Program-made: the position numbers and the translations under genes | Shown here: in pieces, positions 1 through 10,233 of the stretch | Layout of the letters: every line of letters starts with the position of its first letter | How positions within the stretch are numbered: position 1 is the stretch's first letter | Notes under the pieces: generated by a model | What the model was told of the DNA's origin: nothing | The model's database searches: none | The model's input: only the letters and a program-made list of their open reading frames with translations | Assembly: GCF_000565075.1 (NCBI RefSeq) | Contig: NZ_JDFG01000028.1 | Location: 57,777-121,776 of the forward strand | Length of the DNA stretch: 64,000 nucleotides | Direction: 5' to 3' | From: Atopobium sp. BS2 | GTDB lineage: Bacteria; Actinomycetota; Coriobacteriia; Coriobacteriales; Atopobiaceae

Positions 1-113
1 GGATTTTTCTTGAAGCGTGCACGCGGCTGATGTGTGTGGCTGAGTTGTGCGTAGCTGCTTAGCCGCCCTTCTCGTCAAATTTTTGTGAAGAGAAAGAAAT
101 TGCGCGCTCAACC

Positions 114-142
114 TTGACTTGGATAGTTTTTTGCTGCACAAT
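114..142 (+). promoter_or_regulatory. Promoter upstream of the L10 leader and rplJL
   Basis: TTGACT (114-119) and CACAAT (137-142) are separated by 17 bp, a good sigma-70-type match. It lies about 40 bp before the L10 leader RNA and would give rplJ-rplL their own transcript. Bases 1-113 hold no gene I can recognise. Confidence 0.6.
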
Positions 143-180
143 ATCCAACGCAAGACAGACGTCTTGTAGTTGCACGTTCG

Positions 181-260
181 CTGCCAAAGACAGCCGGCGC
201 CTTGAATCCAAGGCTTAATGGGAATTCCCGCCTGCCGAGGTGGTCTTGAGATTAGTACAT
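181..260 (+). ncRNA. Ribosomal protein L10 leader RNA
   Basis: The stretch carries the conserved blocks of the bacterial L10 leader: an AAAGACAGCCGGCGCC block near 186, a GGCTTAAT block near 212 and CCGCCTGCCGAGGT around 229-242. In other bacteria L10 (with L12) binds this kink-turned RNA and represses its own operon. It is followed by a terminator-like hairpin and then rplJ. Assignment rests on motif recall, not on a covariance search. Confidence 0.85.
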
Positions 261-262
261 CC

Positions 263-296
263 AGACCCCGCTTTGGTTGCCAAAGTGGGGTCTTTT
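263..296 (+). terminator. Attenuator hairpin of the L10 leader
   Basis: A 13-bp stem (GACCCCGCTTTGG pairing with CCAAAGTGGGGTC, one G-U pair) with a 4-nt loop is followed by TTTT. It lies between the L10-binding part of the leader and the rplJ start, where an attenuator is expected, and about 60 nt before the start codon. Confidence 0.7.
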
Positions 297-356
297 CATG
301 TGAGGGCCGCACCTGTTGGCGCTCGTGCCCGAGACATGATAAAGGAGGTGTACTAC

Positions 357-878
357 ATGCCAGCTCAGTCTAAACTTGATTTGCTCGAGAAGGTTTCCGC
401 TTCTCTCGACAACTCCAAGGGCCTGTTTGTTATCGACTATCGTGGTCTCTCCGTAAAGGAGACTCAGGAGCTTCGCCGCGCACTTACCGCAGCAGGCGCT
501 CACATGAAGGTCTATAAGAACAACATCGTCAAGATTGCTCTTAAGAACGCTGGTATGCCAGAGATTGACGAGATGCTCGCCGGTACCTGCGCATACGTTT
601 TCTATGAGAATGATCCTGTCGAGGCCGCTAAGGTCATCAAGGATCAGGCCAAGAAGCTCAAGAAAGTTGAGTTCATTGGTGGTATCGCTGATGGTCAGGC
701 ACTTACCGCTGACGAGGCAAAGGCTTACGCAGACCTTCCTTCTCGCGAGGAGCTCATTGCAAAGCTTGTCTTCGTTGTTGCAAGCCCACTTACCGGTATT
801 GCACAGGTTTGCGCTGGTCCAGCTCGTGGACTCGCAACCGCTCTTTCTGCAGTCGCAGATCAGAAGAACGCTGCATAA
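357..878 (+). CDS. rplJ: Large ribosomal subunit protein L10 (uL10)
   Basis: L10 anchors the L7/L12 stalk to 23S rRNA and recruits translation factors. The 173-residue product has the usual N-terminal RNA-binding domain (KGLFVIDYRGLSVKE near residue 20, then KVYKNNIVKIAL) and a C-terminal helix for L12 dimers. I chose the ATG at 357 because AAAGGAGGTG (341-350) precedes it; the same frame is open from a GTG at 240, but that would translate the L10 leader. It is followed by rplL after 132 bp and is probably autoregulated through that leader. Confidence 0.97.
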   Translation: MPAQSKLDLLEKVSASLDNSKGLFVIDYRGLSVKETQELRRALTAAGAHMKVYKNNIVKIALKNAGMPEIDEMLAGTCAYVFYENDPVEAAKVIKDQAKKLKKVEFIGGIADGQALTADEAKAYADLPSREELIAKLVFVVASPLTGIAQVCAGPARGLATALSAVADQKNAA

Positions 879-968
879 GCAACGTTTTGTTGTACCCGCG
901 CATTGGCGCAAACCGCGTGAGAGTGTAGACGCACTTAAACGCACACATACAAGCCGGGCTTTTGCCCA

Positions 969-990
969 GATGCAGCACAAAGGCTGCATC
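969..990 (+). other. Intercistronic hairpin between rplJ and rplL
   Basis: GATGCAGC pairs perfectly with GCTGCATC across a 6-nt loop, ending 20 nt before the rplL start codon and just before its Shine-Dalgarno. There is no proper T-run, so it is not a clear terminator. It could influence L12 translation or mRNA processing; that role is inference. Confidence 0.5.
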
Positions 991-1010
991 GTTTAAAAAG
1001 GAGAATTGAC

Positions 1011-1391
1011 ATGGCTGTCACTAAAGATGAGATCATTGAGGCCCTTAAAGAGATGCCAGCACTCGAGCTTTCTGAGCTCGTTCACGAGCTTGAGGACGTC
1101 TTTGGCGTTTCCGCTGCTGCTCCTGTAGCTGTCGCTGCTGCTCCTGCAGCTGGTGGCGCTGCTGAGGAGGCAGAGGAGAAGACCAACTTTGACGTTGTTC
1201 TCGAGGGCTTCGGCGACAACAAGATCGGCGTCATCAAGGTTGTCCGTGCTCTTACCAACCTTGGCCTCAAGGAGGCAAAGGAGGTCGTCGAGGGTGCTCC
1301 TAAGGCTGTCCTCGAGGGCGCTAAGAAGGAGGACGCTGAGGCTGCTAAGGCTCAGCTCGAGGAGGCTGGCGCTACCGTCACCCTTAAGTAA
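1011..1391 (+). CDS. rplL: Large ribosomal subunit protein L7/L12 (bL12)
   Basis: This stalk protein forms dimers on L10 and stimulates factor GTPases. The 126 residues split into an N-terminal dimerisation helix pair (1 to about 32), an Ala/Pro/Glu-rich hinge (about 34-58) and a C-terminal domain from [10 protein letters not shown] to the end, containing the conserved [15 protein letters not shown] helix. AAAAGGAGAATT precedes the ATG. A strong terminator follows, closing the rplJ-rplL unit before the long gap upstream of rpoB. Confidence 0.98.
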   Translation: MAVTKDEIIEALKEMPALELSELVHELEDVFGVSAAAPVAVAAAPAAGGAAEEAEEKTNFDVVLEGFGDNKIGVIKVVRALTNLGLKEAKEVVEGAPKAVLEGAKKEDAEAAKAQLEEAGATVTLK

Positions 1392-1414
1392 GTCCATTCT
1401 ACATTGCTTACTGG

Positions 1415-1446
1415 AGAGGTCAGACTTCGGTCTGGCCTCTTTTTTG
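1415..1446 (+). terminator. Terminator of the rplJ-rplL unit
   Basis: AGAGGTCAGAC and GTCTGGCCTCT form an 11-bp stem around a TTCG tetraloop, followed by a run of T. It lies 24 bp after the rplL stop codon. Confidence 0.9.
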
Positions 1447-1544
1447 TTTGCCTGGCGAGAAATCCGTGCGCTCGGGGCGCATGGAGCTGAGGTGCTTTTG
1501 CAGTAGCCCGAAATGTGCATCAAGCTGGGGCGCTTTAGCTGCAG

Positions 1545-1663
1545 CCTGAAAAGTGCATCAAGTCTGAGTGATTTTGCCGGATTTTCTCGCCACGTCTGAG
1601 CGATTTGCCTGTTCTTCTCGCCTTATCTGAGTACTTTTGCTCAGACTTGGTGTGCATTTCAGG
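1545..1663. repeat. Modular repeat element A: 31-32 bp units with inverted end arms
   Basis: Three GTCTGAG-headed units start at 1562, 1594 and about 1625. The first two continue with a GATTTTGCC-like core and then TTCTCGCC. The last unit ends in the inverted head CTCAGAC. The outer arms, CCTGAAAAGTGCA then CAAGTCTGAG at the left and CTCAGACTTG then TGCATTTCAGG at the right, form an imperfect 24-bp inverted repeat. A related element lies at 18580-18680. No protein or known RNA family is recognised. Confidence 0.75.
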
Positions 1664-1731
1664 CTCATAAACCCTGCGTGATTGCTCTAGCTTCCTGCGT
1701 GACTTACCCCAGCTTTCTCGCGCCTGATTTC

Positions 1732-1838
1732 TGCAAAGAATCTGTAACTTTTGCCTAAAAATGCAAAAGAATCTGTGGATTTGCCTGATTTTGCAAAAGA
1801 ATCGGTGGCTCAAATACAGATTCTTTGCACTTTTCAGG
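1732..1838. repeat. Modular repeat element B: 30-bp units with an inverted end arm
   Basis: Heads TGCAAAGAATC (1732), TGCAAAAGAATC (1762) and TGCAAAAGAATC (1792) recur every 30 bp, with a GGATTTGCCTGATTT-like core in the second unit. The array closes with the inverted head GATTCTTTGCA (1819-1829) and then TGCACTTTTCAGG (1826-1838). That 13-mer is the exact reverse complement of the left arm of element A. The head sequence differs from element A but the architecture is the same. Confidence 0.75.
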
Positions 1839-1889
1839 CGCGTGCAGCAAAAGGCAGGCGCTCGCAGCGCGCACGCAGTAAAAGGTCGG

Positions 1890-1953
1890 CGCGCCTGGCG
1901 AGAAACCCGTGCGCTCGCACCCGCGCCTAGCGAGAAACCCGTGCGCTCGGAGC
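1890..1953. repeat. Tandem 32-bp repeat C carrying the GGCGAGAAA word
   Basis: Two 32-bp units (1890-1921 and 1922-1953) share GCGAGAAACCCGTGCGCTCG exactly. A third, diverged copy of this block lies at 1454-1474. Read on the other strand the block contains GGTTTCTCGCC, the same word found inside element A. Confidence 0.75.
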
Positions 1954-2150
1954 GCCATGCGAAGCGATGTGGCGGGGGAGCGCCGCTCACCGAAAGCGAT
2001 TTCTGTCTCCGTGGACCTTCTTCACAAAATCTTCATAACTAGAAAAGACGAGTTAGTCAAGGATTTACCTGCAACATAACGTTTGTGCAGTTGAAAAACA
2101 TAAACGCGATAATATAGTCAAAACGTCTTAAAAAATCAAGTGTTTTTCTG

Positions 2151-2179
2151 TTGACGCGCATTAAAATCTTGACTAAATT
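2151..2179 (+). promoter_or_regulatory. Candidate rpoB promoter
   Basis: TTGACG (2151-2156) and TAAATT (2174-2179) are 17 bp apart, about 50 bp before the rpoB start. A second TTGACT at 2169 overlaps it. TTAGTCAAG at 2053 and CTTGACTAA at 2168 form an inverted pair around the region, a possible operator; that last point is inference. Confidence 0.5.
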
Positions 2180-2230
2180 ACTAGGTTGCGACAATTGCCA
2201 CCTTCCACCCTTTTGAAGGAGGACAACCTG

Positions 2231-5200
2231 GTGTCTACCGCTAAAAAGACTTCCCTCACCACGCCTCAGGCGCATACTGGACGCAGGACGTTCAGTAAGA
2301 TTCCCGCAGCTATGGAGCTGCCAAATCTGATTTCTGTACAGAAGGAATCATTTGAGCGCTTTATGGGAGAGGGCCTTGCAGAGTCCTTCGCTGAGTTCTC
2401 GCCAATTGAGAACAGCGCTGGAACCATGCAGGTCACCTTTGGTGACCATCAGTTCGGCGACCCTGCCAATTCAATGGCTGAGTGTCGTGCAAAAGACATT
2501 TCATATCAAGCACCTCTTTTTGTTGACGTCCGTTTTGTCAACAAAGAGACTGGTGAGATGAAGGAGCAGCTTGTCTTCATGGGTGATTTCCCACTGATGA
2601 CTGAGCGCGGTACCTTCATCATCAACGGTTCTGAGCGCGTTGTGGTTTCACAGCTCGTTCGTTCACCTGGCGTGTATTTCTCGTCAGAGATGGACAACGG
2701 TGTTCTGGTCCACAAGTCTCAGTTCATTCCTGCACGTGGTGCATGGCTTGAGTTTGAGGTTGATAAGCGCGGCCACCTGGTCGTCTCCATTGACCGCAAG
2801 CGTCGCCAGAGCGCTACCGTCTTCCTCCGTGCACTTGGCATTGCTGTTACCGATGACGAGATTCTCTCGCTCCTTGGTGATTCCGATGTTGTTCGCAACA
2901 CACTTGAGCGTGACGTTGCAACCACGCGTGAGGAGGCTCTTATCGAGATTTATCGTCGTCAGCGTCCAGGCGAGCCACCAACTGTTGACTCCGCCCGTTC
3001 TCTGCTTGACGGCCTCTTCTTCAACGAGCAGCGCTATGACCTTGCTCGCGTTGGTCGTTACAAGATCAACAAGAAGCTTGAGGAAGAGATTCCTGCAGAC
3101 GTTCGTGTCCTTACCAAAGAGGACATTGTCGCAGCTCTTCAGTACCTTCTTGCAGTGCATGCAGGTGATGAGTCTAAGCACCTTGATGACATTGACCACT
3201 TTGGTAACCGCCGTGTTCGTACCGTAGGCGAGCTGGTCCAGAACCAGTTCCGCATTGGTATGAGCCGCATGGAGCGCGTTGTTCGTGAGCGCATGGCATC
3301 TCAGGACGCAGACGACATCACTCCACAGTCTTTGATCAACATCCGTCCAATTGTTGCTGCAATCAAGGAGTTCTTCGGTTCTTCTCAGCTTTCGCAGTTC
3401 ATGGACCAGGCAAACCCACTTGCTGGTTTGACTCACAAGCGTCGTCTTTCTGCTCTGGGACCTGGCGGTCTTGCAGGACACAAGTCCGGCTCCAGCCGTC
3501 GTACCAACGTTCCTACCGCAGTCCGTGACGTTCACAACTCGCACTACTCCCGTATGTGCCCAATCGAGACTCCTGAGGGACCAAACATTGGTCTTATCGG
3601 CTCCTTGGCACTGTACGCTCACGTAAATGAGTACGGCTTTATCGAGGCTCCTTATCGTAAGGTCACAGGCGGTGTTGTCTCTGACGACATTGTCTGGATG
3701 ACTGCAGACGAGGAGGAGAATCACATTATTGCTCCTGCTAACACCCCAATTGACCCTAAGTCTAAGAAGTTTGTTGAGGTTGACGCAGACGGCAAGATTG
3801 TTGATGCAGACCGCGTTATTGCACGTACCCGCGACTTCGACGGTTCCTTCGGTGCACCTGCACAGGTTCCTGTTGAGGACGTTGACTACATGGACGTTTC
3901 TCCACGTCAGCTTCTCTCCGTCGCAGCTAACCTCATTCCATTCCTTGAGCACGACGATGCAAAGCGTACCCTCATGGGTGCAAACATGCAGCGTCAGGCA
4001 GTGCCTCTGATTCAGTCCCACGCTCCATTTGTTGGAACTGGTATGGAGGGCCGCGCAGCTCAGGACTCTGGTGAGCTTATTTGTGCAGAGTTTGCCGGCG
4101 AGGTCACCGAGGTTGATGCAGCTCACGTTGTCATCTACTCCGATGAGCACGGTTCTCAGTGCTACGATCTTCCTAAGTACGAGCGCTCCAACCAGTCCAC
4201 TTGCATCAACCATCGTCCAATCGTCACTGTTGGACAACAGGTCGAGAAGGGCCAGCCAATCGCAGACGGTCCATCTGTTGACCACTCTGAGCTGGCACTT
4301 GGTGCAAACCTTACCGTTGCTTACATGCCATGGGAAGGCTACAACTACGAGGACGGTATTATCGTCTCCGAGCGTGTTGTTCAGGAAGACCTTCTGACCT
4401 CTGTTAACATTTCCCGCCACGAGATTGATGCTCGTGACACCAAGCTTGGTGCTGAGGAGATTACCCGCGAGATTCCAAACCTTGGTGAGGACATGCTCGC
4501 AAACCTCGACGATGACGGTATCATCCGCATCGGCGCTGAGGTTGGCCCTGGCGATATTCTGGTTGGTAAGGTCACTCCTAAGGGTGAGACTGCTCTGACC
4601 GCAGAAGAGCGTCTGCTTCGCGCAATCTTCGGTGCTAAGGCACACGATGTTCGTGATACGTCCCTCAAGATGCCACACGGCTCCTATGGCCGCGTTGTTG
4701 ACGTTGTCCGCTTCAGCCGTGAGGCTGGAGACGACCTGCCTCCAGGAGTAAACGACCTGGTCCGCGTCTTTGTTGCTCAGCGCAGAAAGATCCAGCAGGG
4801 CGATAAGATCGCTGGTCGTCACGGTAACAAGGGTGTTATTTGTAAGGTTCTCCCAGTTGAGGACATGCCTTACATGGCAGACGGTACCCCAGTAGACGTT
4901 ATTCTCGACCCACTGGGCGTTCCTTCCCGTATGAACGTTGGCCAGCTGCTTGAGTGCCACCTTGGCTGGGGCGCTGCACACGGTTGGGATGACGACGACG
5001 CAGATTCCAAGCGTTACGTTGAGGGTCCAATCCCTGTTGCAACACCACTCTTTGACGGTGCTACTGATGAGTCCGTTGCAGAGATTGTTCGCCGCACCAA
5101 CATCAACATGATCAATAAGGCTCTCAAGGAGTACGGCGAGGACATGCGTGAGGAGTTTGTTCCACAGCTCAACGAGCGTGGTAAGACTACCCTCTACGAT

Positions 5201-5746
5201 GGCCGTACCGGTGAGGCTTTCAAGAGCCCAATTACCGTTGGTGTTTCTTACATCTTGAAGCTCGGCCACATGGTTGACGATAAGATCCACGCACGTTCAA
5301 CTGGTCCTTACTCTCTTGTTACCCAGCAGCCTCTGGGTGGTAAGGCACAGTTCGGCGGTCAGCGCTTTGGTGAGATGGAGGTTTGGGCACTGTATGCATA
5401 CGGTGCTGCTAACGTCCTCCAGGAGATTCTCACCGTTAAGTCTGACGATACCAACGGCCGTGTTAAGACCTACGAGTCCATTGTTAAGGGCGAGAACATT
5501 CCTACTGCAGGAATTCCTGAGTCCTTCAAGGTTCTGGTCAAAGAGATTCGCTCCCTGGCACTTGACATTGAGCCAATCTCCTATCGTAAGCGTGCAAATA
5601 CCGCAAAGGTCACAGATCCTGAGGAGAAGAACGCTGTTGAGATCCTCAACGACCTTGGCTTCACTGAGGTAACCGCTTCCGACCTGTCCCAAGACGCTGA
5701 GGGTGCATCCGCACTTGTAGGCGACGCGACCACCGATAAGGAGTAG
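2231..5746 (+). CDS. rpoB: RNA polymerase beta subunit
   Basis: The second largest RNA polymerase subunit, forming one side of the active-site cleft; 1171 residues, usual for Actinomycetota. GTG at 2231 is preceded by GAAGGAGG; the frame is open from a TTG at 2186 without a ribosome site. The rifampicin cluster is intact ([10 protein letters not shown] from residue 383, then [12 protein letters not shown]). Directly after it residues 415-430 replace the usual eight residues TRERAGFE-type segment with sixteen ([11 protein letters not shown], then [11 protein letters not shown]), lengthening fork loop 2. [19 protein letters not shown] and the C-terminal [13 protein letters not shown] block are normal. 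rpoC follows after 5 bp. Confidence 0.98.
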   Translation: MSTAKKTSLTTPQAHTGRRTFSKIPAAMELPNLISVQKESFERFMGEGLAESFAEFSPIENSAGTMQVTFGDHQFGDPANSMAECRAKDISYQAPLFVDVRFVNKETGEMKEQLVFMGDFPLMTERGTFIINGSERVVVSQLVRSPGVYFSSEMDNGVLVHKSQFIPARGAWLEFEVDKRGHLVVSIDRKRRQSATVFLRALGIAVTDDEILSLLGDSDVVRNTLERDVATTREEALIEIYRRQRPGEPPTVDSARSLLDGLFFNEQRYDLARVGRYKINKKLEEEIPADVRVLTKEDIVAALQYLLAVHAGDESKHLDDIDHFGNRRVRTVGELVQNQFRIGMSRMERVVRERMASQDADDITPQSLINIRPIVAAIKEFFGSSQLSQFMDQANPLAGLTHKRRLSALGPGGLAGHKSGSSRRTNVPTAVRDVHNSHYSRMCPIETPEGPNIGLIGSLALYAHVNEYGFIEAPYRKVTGGVVSDDIVWMTADEEENHIIAPANTPIDPKSKKFVEVDADGKIVDADRVIARTRDFDGSFGAPAQVPVEDVDYMDVSPRQLLSVAANLIPFLEHDDAKRTLMGANMQRQAVPLIQSHAPFVGTGMEGRAAQDSGELICAEFAGEVTEVDAAHVVIYSDEHGSQCYDLPKYERSNQSTCINHRPIVTVGQQVEKGQPIADGPSVDHSELALGANLTVAYMPWEGYNYEDGIIVSERVVQEDLLTSVNISRHEIDARDTKLGAEEITREIPNLGEDMLANLDDDGIIRIGAEVGPGDILVGKVTPKGETALTAEERLLRAIFGAKAHDVRDTSLKMPHGSYGRVVDVVRFSREAGDDLPPGVNDLVRVFVAQRRKIQQGDKIAGRHGNKGVICKVLPVEDMPYMADGTPVDVILDPLGVPSRMNVGQLLECHLGWGAAHGWDDDDADSKRYVEGPIPVATPLFDGATDESVAEIVRRTNINMINKALKEYGEDMREEFVPQLNERGKTTLYDGRTGEAFKSPITVGVSYILKLGHMVDDKIHARSTGPYSLVTQQPLGGKAQFGGQRFGEMEVWALYAYGAANVLQEILTVKSDDTNGRVKTYESIVKGENIPTAGIPESFKVLVKEIRSLALDIEPISYRKRANTAKVTDPEEKNAVEILNDLGFTEVTASDLSQDAEGASALVGDATTDKE

Positions 5747-5751
5747 CGACT

Positions 5752-8700
5752 GTGGCAGATTTTGATTCCACTGAATTTGACGCTATTAAAATTTCTCTAG
5801 CGTCTGCTGATGATATCCGCGGTTGGTCCTATGGCGAGGTAAAGAAGCCTGAGACCATCAACTACCGTACCCTTAAGCCAGAAAAGGATGGCCTTTTCTG
5901 CGAGAAGATCTTTGGACCTGTAAGGGACTGGGAGTGCGCCTGCGGTAAGTACAAAGGCATTCGCTTCAAGGGCATTACCTGCGAGCGCTGCGGTGTTGAA
6001 GTAACCACCGCAAAGGTTCGTCGTGACCGCATGGGCCACATCGAGCTTGCTGCTCCTGTAAGCCACATCTGGTACTTCAAGAGCCCAACCAGCTTCCCTC
6101 TGGCACGTCTTCTTGATATCAAGAGCAAGGATCTCGAGAAAGTCCTCTACTTTGCATCTTACGTAATCACCAGTGTTGACACTGAGGCACGTGAGGCTGA
6201 CGTAGACGATCTTCGTGAGGAGCTTGCAGCAGACCTCGAAGAGCTTGATGCAGAGCGTGACGATCAGATCGCACGTCTTCGCGAGCAGGGCCAGCCACAG
6301 GATGACGAGTTTGGCGATTTTGAGCCTCTTTCTGAGGACGAGATTCGTGCAGGCGTCGCTGATCTTGAGGAAGAGTACGAGGAAGAGAAGACGCTTCGTC
6401 GTGAGGCTTTCGAGAAGTTCATGCAGCTTGAGACCAGAGAGCTCATCTCCGATGAGGGTCTGTTCTCCGAGCTTAAGCGCTACTATGGCATCTACTTCAA
6501 GGGTGGTATGGGCGCAGAGGCAGTCCGCGACCTTCTCTCCAACATTGACCTTGAGAAAGAGGCCAAGGAGCTCCGCGCTATTATCGCCAATGAGGATGCT
6601 CAGAAGCAGAAGCGCGAGAAGGCCATTAAGCGCCTTGAGATTGTTGACGCCTTCCTTAAGGGTGGCAACGATCCAGCTAACATGATTCTTGACGTTGTAC
6701 CAGTTATTCCACCTGATCTTCGTCCAATGGTTCAGCTTGATGGTGGCCGTTTTGCAGCTTCCGACTTAAACGATTTGTATCGTCGTGTTATTAACCGTAA
6801 CAATCGTCTTAAGCGCCTGCTTGACCTTGACGCACCTTCCATTATTGTTAACAACGAGAAGCGCATGCTTCAGGAGTCCGTTGACGCTCTGTTTGACAAC
6901 GGTCGCCGTGGTCGTCCTGTTACCGGCCGTGGTGGACGTCCTCTGAAGTCTCTTGCTGAGGCCCTTAAGGGTAAGCAGGGTCGCTTCCGTCAGAACCTTC
7001 TGGGTAAGCGTGTTGACTACTCTGGCCGTTCCGTCATTGTTGTTGACCCACACCTGAAGCTGCACCAGTGCGGTCTTCCATCCGCTATGGCACTTGAGCT
7101 CTTCAAGCCATTTGTCATGCGTCGTTTGGTTGAGCTCCGCAAGGTTGAAAACATTAAGGGCGCAAAGCGCGCTATTGACCGTGGTACTCCAGTTGTTTGG
7201 GACGTTCTGGATGAGGTCATTCAGGACCGCCTCGTTCTTCTCAACCGCGCACCTACCCTTCACCGTCTGTCCATTCAGGCATTTGAGCCAGTCCTTATCG
7301 AGGGTAAGGCAATCCACCTGCACCCACTGGTCTGCGCACCATTCAACGCAGACTTCGACGGCGACCAGATGTCTGTCCACGTGCCACTTTCTACTCAGGC
7401 ACAGACAGAGGCTCGCATTCTGATGCTCTCCAGCAATAACCTCAGAAGCCCTGCTTCTGGTAAGGTTCTGACCGTTCCTTCTCAGGATATGGTCTTTGGT
7501 GTCTACTACCTCACTTCCGAGAAGACCGGTGAAGACGCTAAGACTCTTACCTTCGCAAGCTTTGAGGATGCTCTTCTGGCTATTGAGGCCAACCGTGACC
7601 TTGATATCCAGGCAAAGGTTGTTGTCCGCGTAAGCTCCAAGGATGCAAACGTTGCTGATAGCGATCGCGCTATCTTCCGCGTTATGACCGGCCGCGGTCA
7701 GTACGAGGACCTGGACGTTACTGAAGGTACTAAGCGTTTTGAGACCACTGTTGGTCGCATTATCTTCAACCGTCAGTGCCTGCCAGAGGATTACCCATAC
7801 ATCAACTACAAGATGGTTAAGTCCGACATTGGTGTTCTGGTCAACGATTGCTGCGACCGTTATCCAATGGCTGATGTTGAACCAATTCTGGACAACATCA
7901 AGAAGACTGGTTTCCACTATGCAACTCTTGCTGGTCTGACCGTTTCTGTTTGGGACGCTGTCATTCCTCCACACAAGCCACAGCTGCTTCAGGAGGCACA
8001 GGACCGCGTTGACCAGATCAACGAGTACTACGAGGACGGCTTCCTTTCCGAGCGAGAGCGTCACGTTGAGGTTGTTAACGCATGGACCGAGTGCACCGAT
8101 CTTCTCGGCTCTGAGATGCTTACAGGCTTTGCAGAGAACAACCCAATTTACATGATGGCTGACTCTGGAGCTCGTGGTTCTAAGACACAGCTTCGCCAGC
8201 TTGCTGGTATGCGAGGCCTGATGGCGGATATGTCCGGTGAAACCATCGACCTTCCAATTAAGGCAAACTTCCGCGAGGGCCTTGAGCCTCTCGAGTACTT
8301 CATTTCTACCTACGGCGCTCGTAAGGGTCTGGTAGATACAGCATCCCACACCTCCGACTCTGGTTACCTGACTCGTCGACTTGTTGACGTTGCACAGGAC
8401 GTCATTGTCCGCGAGGAGGACTGCGGCACTGATGAGGCAGTTACCTATCCTCTGATTAAGCCTGGTCAGACTTCTGTTGATACTGACCTGATTGGCCGCT
8501 GCACCCTTGAGGATGTCTGCGATCCAAACACTGGCGAGGTTCTTATCCCTGCTGGTGGCTATGTTGAGTCCAAGCAGGATCTTGAGCGTCTTGTTGAGCA
8601 CGGCCTTGCTAAGGTTCAGCTCCGCGCGCTTCTGACCTGTAAGTCTAAGTACGGCGTCTGCCAGAAGTGCTACGGCTGGGATCTTTCCACCCGTCGTCCT

Positions 8701-10182
8701 GTCAACATTGGTACTGCAGTTGGTATTATCGCAGCTCAGTCCATTGGTGAGCCTGGTACTCAGTTGACCATGCGTACCATTCACTCCGGTGGTGTTGCAG
8801 GTGCAGACGATATTACGCAGGGTCTTCCTACCGTTGCTCGTATGTTCGACGTCGTCGGCAACGTCAACGAGAAGATTCTTGGTCGCGAGGCTGACCTGGC
8901 TCCAGTCTCTGGTGTTCTTCACATTACCCCAGAGACCACCGAGTACCTGCTGCGTATTGTTGATGCAGACGATGCTTCCCGTGTCATCGAGGAGTGGCGT
9001 GTACCTGCATCTGTCCGCTTCATGCCTGGCATTGAGGATGGTGTTGTTGTCCGTGCTGGTGACCAGATTACCCGCGGCTTCGTCAACTTCCGTATGCTCC
9101 GTCGACTCACTGACATTAAGTCCACTATGCACACCTTCGTTGAGTCCGTTAAGGACGTCTATACCTCCCAGGGTGTAGAACTCAACGATAAGCACATCGA
9201 GGTTATCGCACGTCAGATGCTTCGTCGTGTCCAGGTTACCAACCCAGGTGACTCTTCGTACCTGCTTGGTCAGTATGTGGACCGCTATGTCTTCGCAGAG
9301 ACTGTCCAGAACATTGCCCTTGCTGGTGGTACTCCACCAGAGGCAGAGCCAGCAATCCTTGGTACTCTGAAGGTTGCAAGCTCTATCGATTCTTGGCTCT
9401 CCAGCGCATCGTTCATTCGTACTGCAGGCGTTCTTACCTCTGCAGCTATCGAGGGCGATGTTGACCACCTGCTTGACCTCAAGTCCAACGTTATTGTTGG
9501 TAAGCAGATTCCTGCAGGTACGGGTCTCTCCGCATACAACGATGTTGAGCTTACCTACCACGGTACCAAGATTGATGGCCCAACCTCTTCTCTTGCTAAG
9601 TCTCTTCCAGACTGGGCACCAGCAGAGCTCAAGGACATCGAGGAGCAGCTTCCTAAGCAGCTTGACTGGGTCAATGAGGATTACAACGGTGGCGTTTACT
9701 CCAAGAATGGCCGCACGCTTTCAAGCGAGGACGCAAAGCTGTACCTCTTCGACGATCTTGGCGTGTCACAGCGTTGGACCAACAAGTTCAGCGAGGTTGG
9801 CATTGAGACCGTAGGCGATCTTATTGGTAAGACCGAGGAAGACCTTCTTCGCATCGATGGTATTGGTGCAAAGGCAATCGAGGAGCTCCGCGATGGCCTT
9901 GAGGCTCGTAACCTCCTCTACATCCTTGAGCCAGAAGAGGATGAGGCTGATTCTGAGGATCTTTCACAGCTGCTCAACATGGTCTTCTCGCCAGAAGGCG
10001 ACGGTGGCCTGATGCTGGGTTCCGCAGCTCCATCCACTCACTCTGATTACACCGAGACACTCATTGGCTCTTCTTCTGACGAGGTTAGCCCTGATGTAAT
10101 CAACGAGGACCTTGGTTCTCTGGATGACCTGCTTAACCAGGTTGTCCGCATGGACGCTGAGGCAGACGGTGAAGACGAGTAA
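5752..10182 (+). CDS. rpoC: RNA polymerase beta' subunit with a C-terminal alpha-CTD-like domain
   Basis: The catalytic subunit. Zinc ligands C62, C64, C77 and C80 start the protein, the catalytic NADFDGDQM loop has D534, D536 and D538, and the second zinc site is C891, C963, C970 and C973. GTG start at 5752, five bases after rpoB. At 1476 residues it is longer than most actinobacterial homologues. After the normal end region (IPAGTG near residue 1256) comes a linker, then residues about 1334-1392 resembling the DNA-binding C-terminal domain of RpoA ([18 protein letters not shown]), then an acidic tail. The helix-hairpin-helix-like domain is seen directly; its role is unknown. Confidence 0.98.
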   Translation: MADFDSTEFDAIKISLASADDIRGWSYGEVKKPETINYRTLKPEKDGLFCEKIFGPVRDWECACGKYKGIRFKGITCERCGVEVTTAKVRRDRMGHIELAAPVSHIWYFKSPTSFPLARLLDIKSKDLEKVLYFASYVITSVDTEAREADVDDLREELAADLEELDAERDDQIARLREQGQPQDDEFGDFEPLSEDEIRAGVADLEEEYEEEKTLRREAFEKFMQLETRELISDEGLFSELKRYYGIYFKGGMGAEAVRDLLSNIDLEKEAKELRAIIANEDAQKQKREKAIKRLEIVDAFLKGGNDPANMILDVVPVIPPDLRPMVQLDGGRFAASDLNDLYRRVINRNNRLKRLLDLDAPSIIVNNEKRMLQESVDALFDNGRRGRPVTGRGGRPLKSLAEALKGKQGRFRQNLLGKRVDYSGRSVIVVDPHLKLHQCGLPSAMALELFKPFVMRRLVELRKVENIKGAKRAIDRGTPVVWDVLDEVIQDRLVLLNRAPTLHRLSIQAFEPVLIEGKAIHLHPLVCAPFNADFDGDQMSVHVPLSTQAQTEARILMLSSNNLRSPASGKVLTVPSQDMVFGVYYLTSEKTGEDAKTLTFASFEDALLAIEANRDLDIQAKVVVRVSSKDANVADSDRAIFRVMTGRGQYEDLDVTEGTKRFETTVGRIIFNRQCLPEDYPYINYKMVKSDIGVLVNDCCDRYPMADVEPILDNIKKTGFHYATLAGLTVSVWDAVIPPHKPQLLQEAQDRVDQINEYYEDGFLSERERHVEVVNAWTECTDLLGSEMLTGFAENNPIYMMADSGARGSKTQLRQLAGMRGLMADMSGETIDLPIKANFREGLEPLEYFISTYGARKGLVDTASHTSDSGYLTRRLVDVAQDVIVREEDCGTDEAVTYPLIKPGQTSVDTDLIGRCTLEDVCDPNTGEVLIPAGGYVESKQDLERLVEHGLAKVQLRALLTCKSKYGVCQKCYGWDLSTRRPVNIGTAVGIIAAQSIGEPGTQLTMRTIHSGGVAGADDITQGLPTVARMFDVVGNVNEKILGREADLAPVSGVLHITPETTEYLLRIVDADDASRVIEEWRVPASVRFMPGIEDGVVVRAGDQITRGFVNFRMLRRLTDIKSTMHTFVESVKDVYTSQGVELNDKHIEVIARQMLRRVQVTNPGDSSYLLGQYVDRYVFAETVQNIALAGGTPPEAEPAILGTLKVASSIDSWLSSASFIRTAGVLTSAAIEGDVDHLLDLKSNVIVGKQIPAGTGLSAYNDVELTYHGTKIDGPTSSLAKSLPDWAPAELKDIEEQLPKQLDWVNEDYNGGVYSKNGRTLSSEDAKLYLFDDLGVSQRWTNKFSEVGIETVGDLIGKTEEDLLRIDGIGAKAIEELRDGLEARNLLYILEPEEDEADSEDLSQLLNMVFSPEGDGGLMLGSAAPSTHSDYTETLIGSSSDEVSPDVINEDLGSLDDLLNQVVRMDAEADGEDE

Positions 10183-10233
10183 GTAATCTCGCCTGATACA
10201 TCAAACTTTTTCGGAGATTGCCTCCGATACACA

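Larger units (their letters stand above)
1447..2150. other. Repeat-rich non-coding gap between rplL and rpoB
   Basis: About 700 bp with no credible gene. It contains three adjacent repeat arrays listed separately (1545-1663, 1732-1838, 1890-1953), two copies of an AGCC(C/T)GAAA-type start (1506, 1543) and two CTGCGTGA copies 21 bp apart (1674, 1695). From about 2000 it becomes AT-rich promoter DNA. Open frames across it are low-complexity translations of the repeats. Confidence 0.8.

Noticed and set aside
240..356. Upstream GTG start for rplJ
   Set aside because: It would translate the L10 leader and attenuator; the ATG at 357 has a strong ribosome site and gives the family length.
1562..1655. 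CRISPR-like look of the 31-32 bp tandem units
   Set aside because: Repeats follow each other without unique spacers, only three copies, inverted terminal arms, and no cas genes in the window.
1535..2042. Open frames on both strands in the rplL-rpoB gap (up to 151 codons)
   Set aside because: Their products are low-complexity translations of the 30-32 bp repeats, with no start signal or homology.
2684..9561. Very long open frames on the minus strand opposite rpoB and rpoC (868 and 931 codons)
   Set aside because: They mirror the codon pattern of the sense genes, have no ribosome sites, and their products resemble no protein family. A similar 909-codon frame lies opposite fusA and rpsG.
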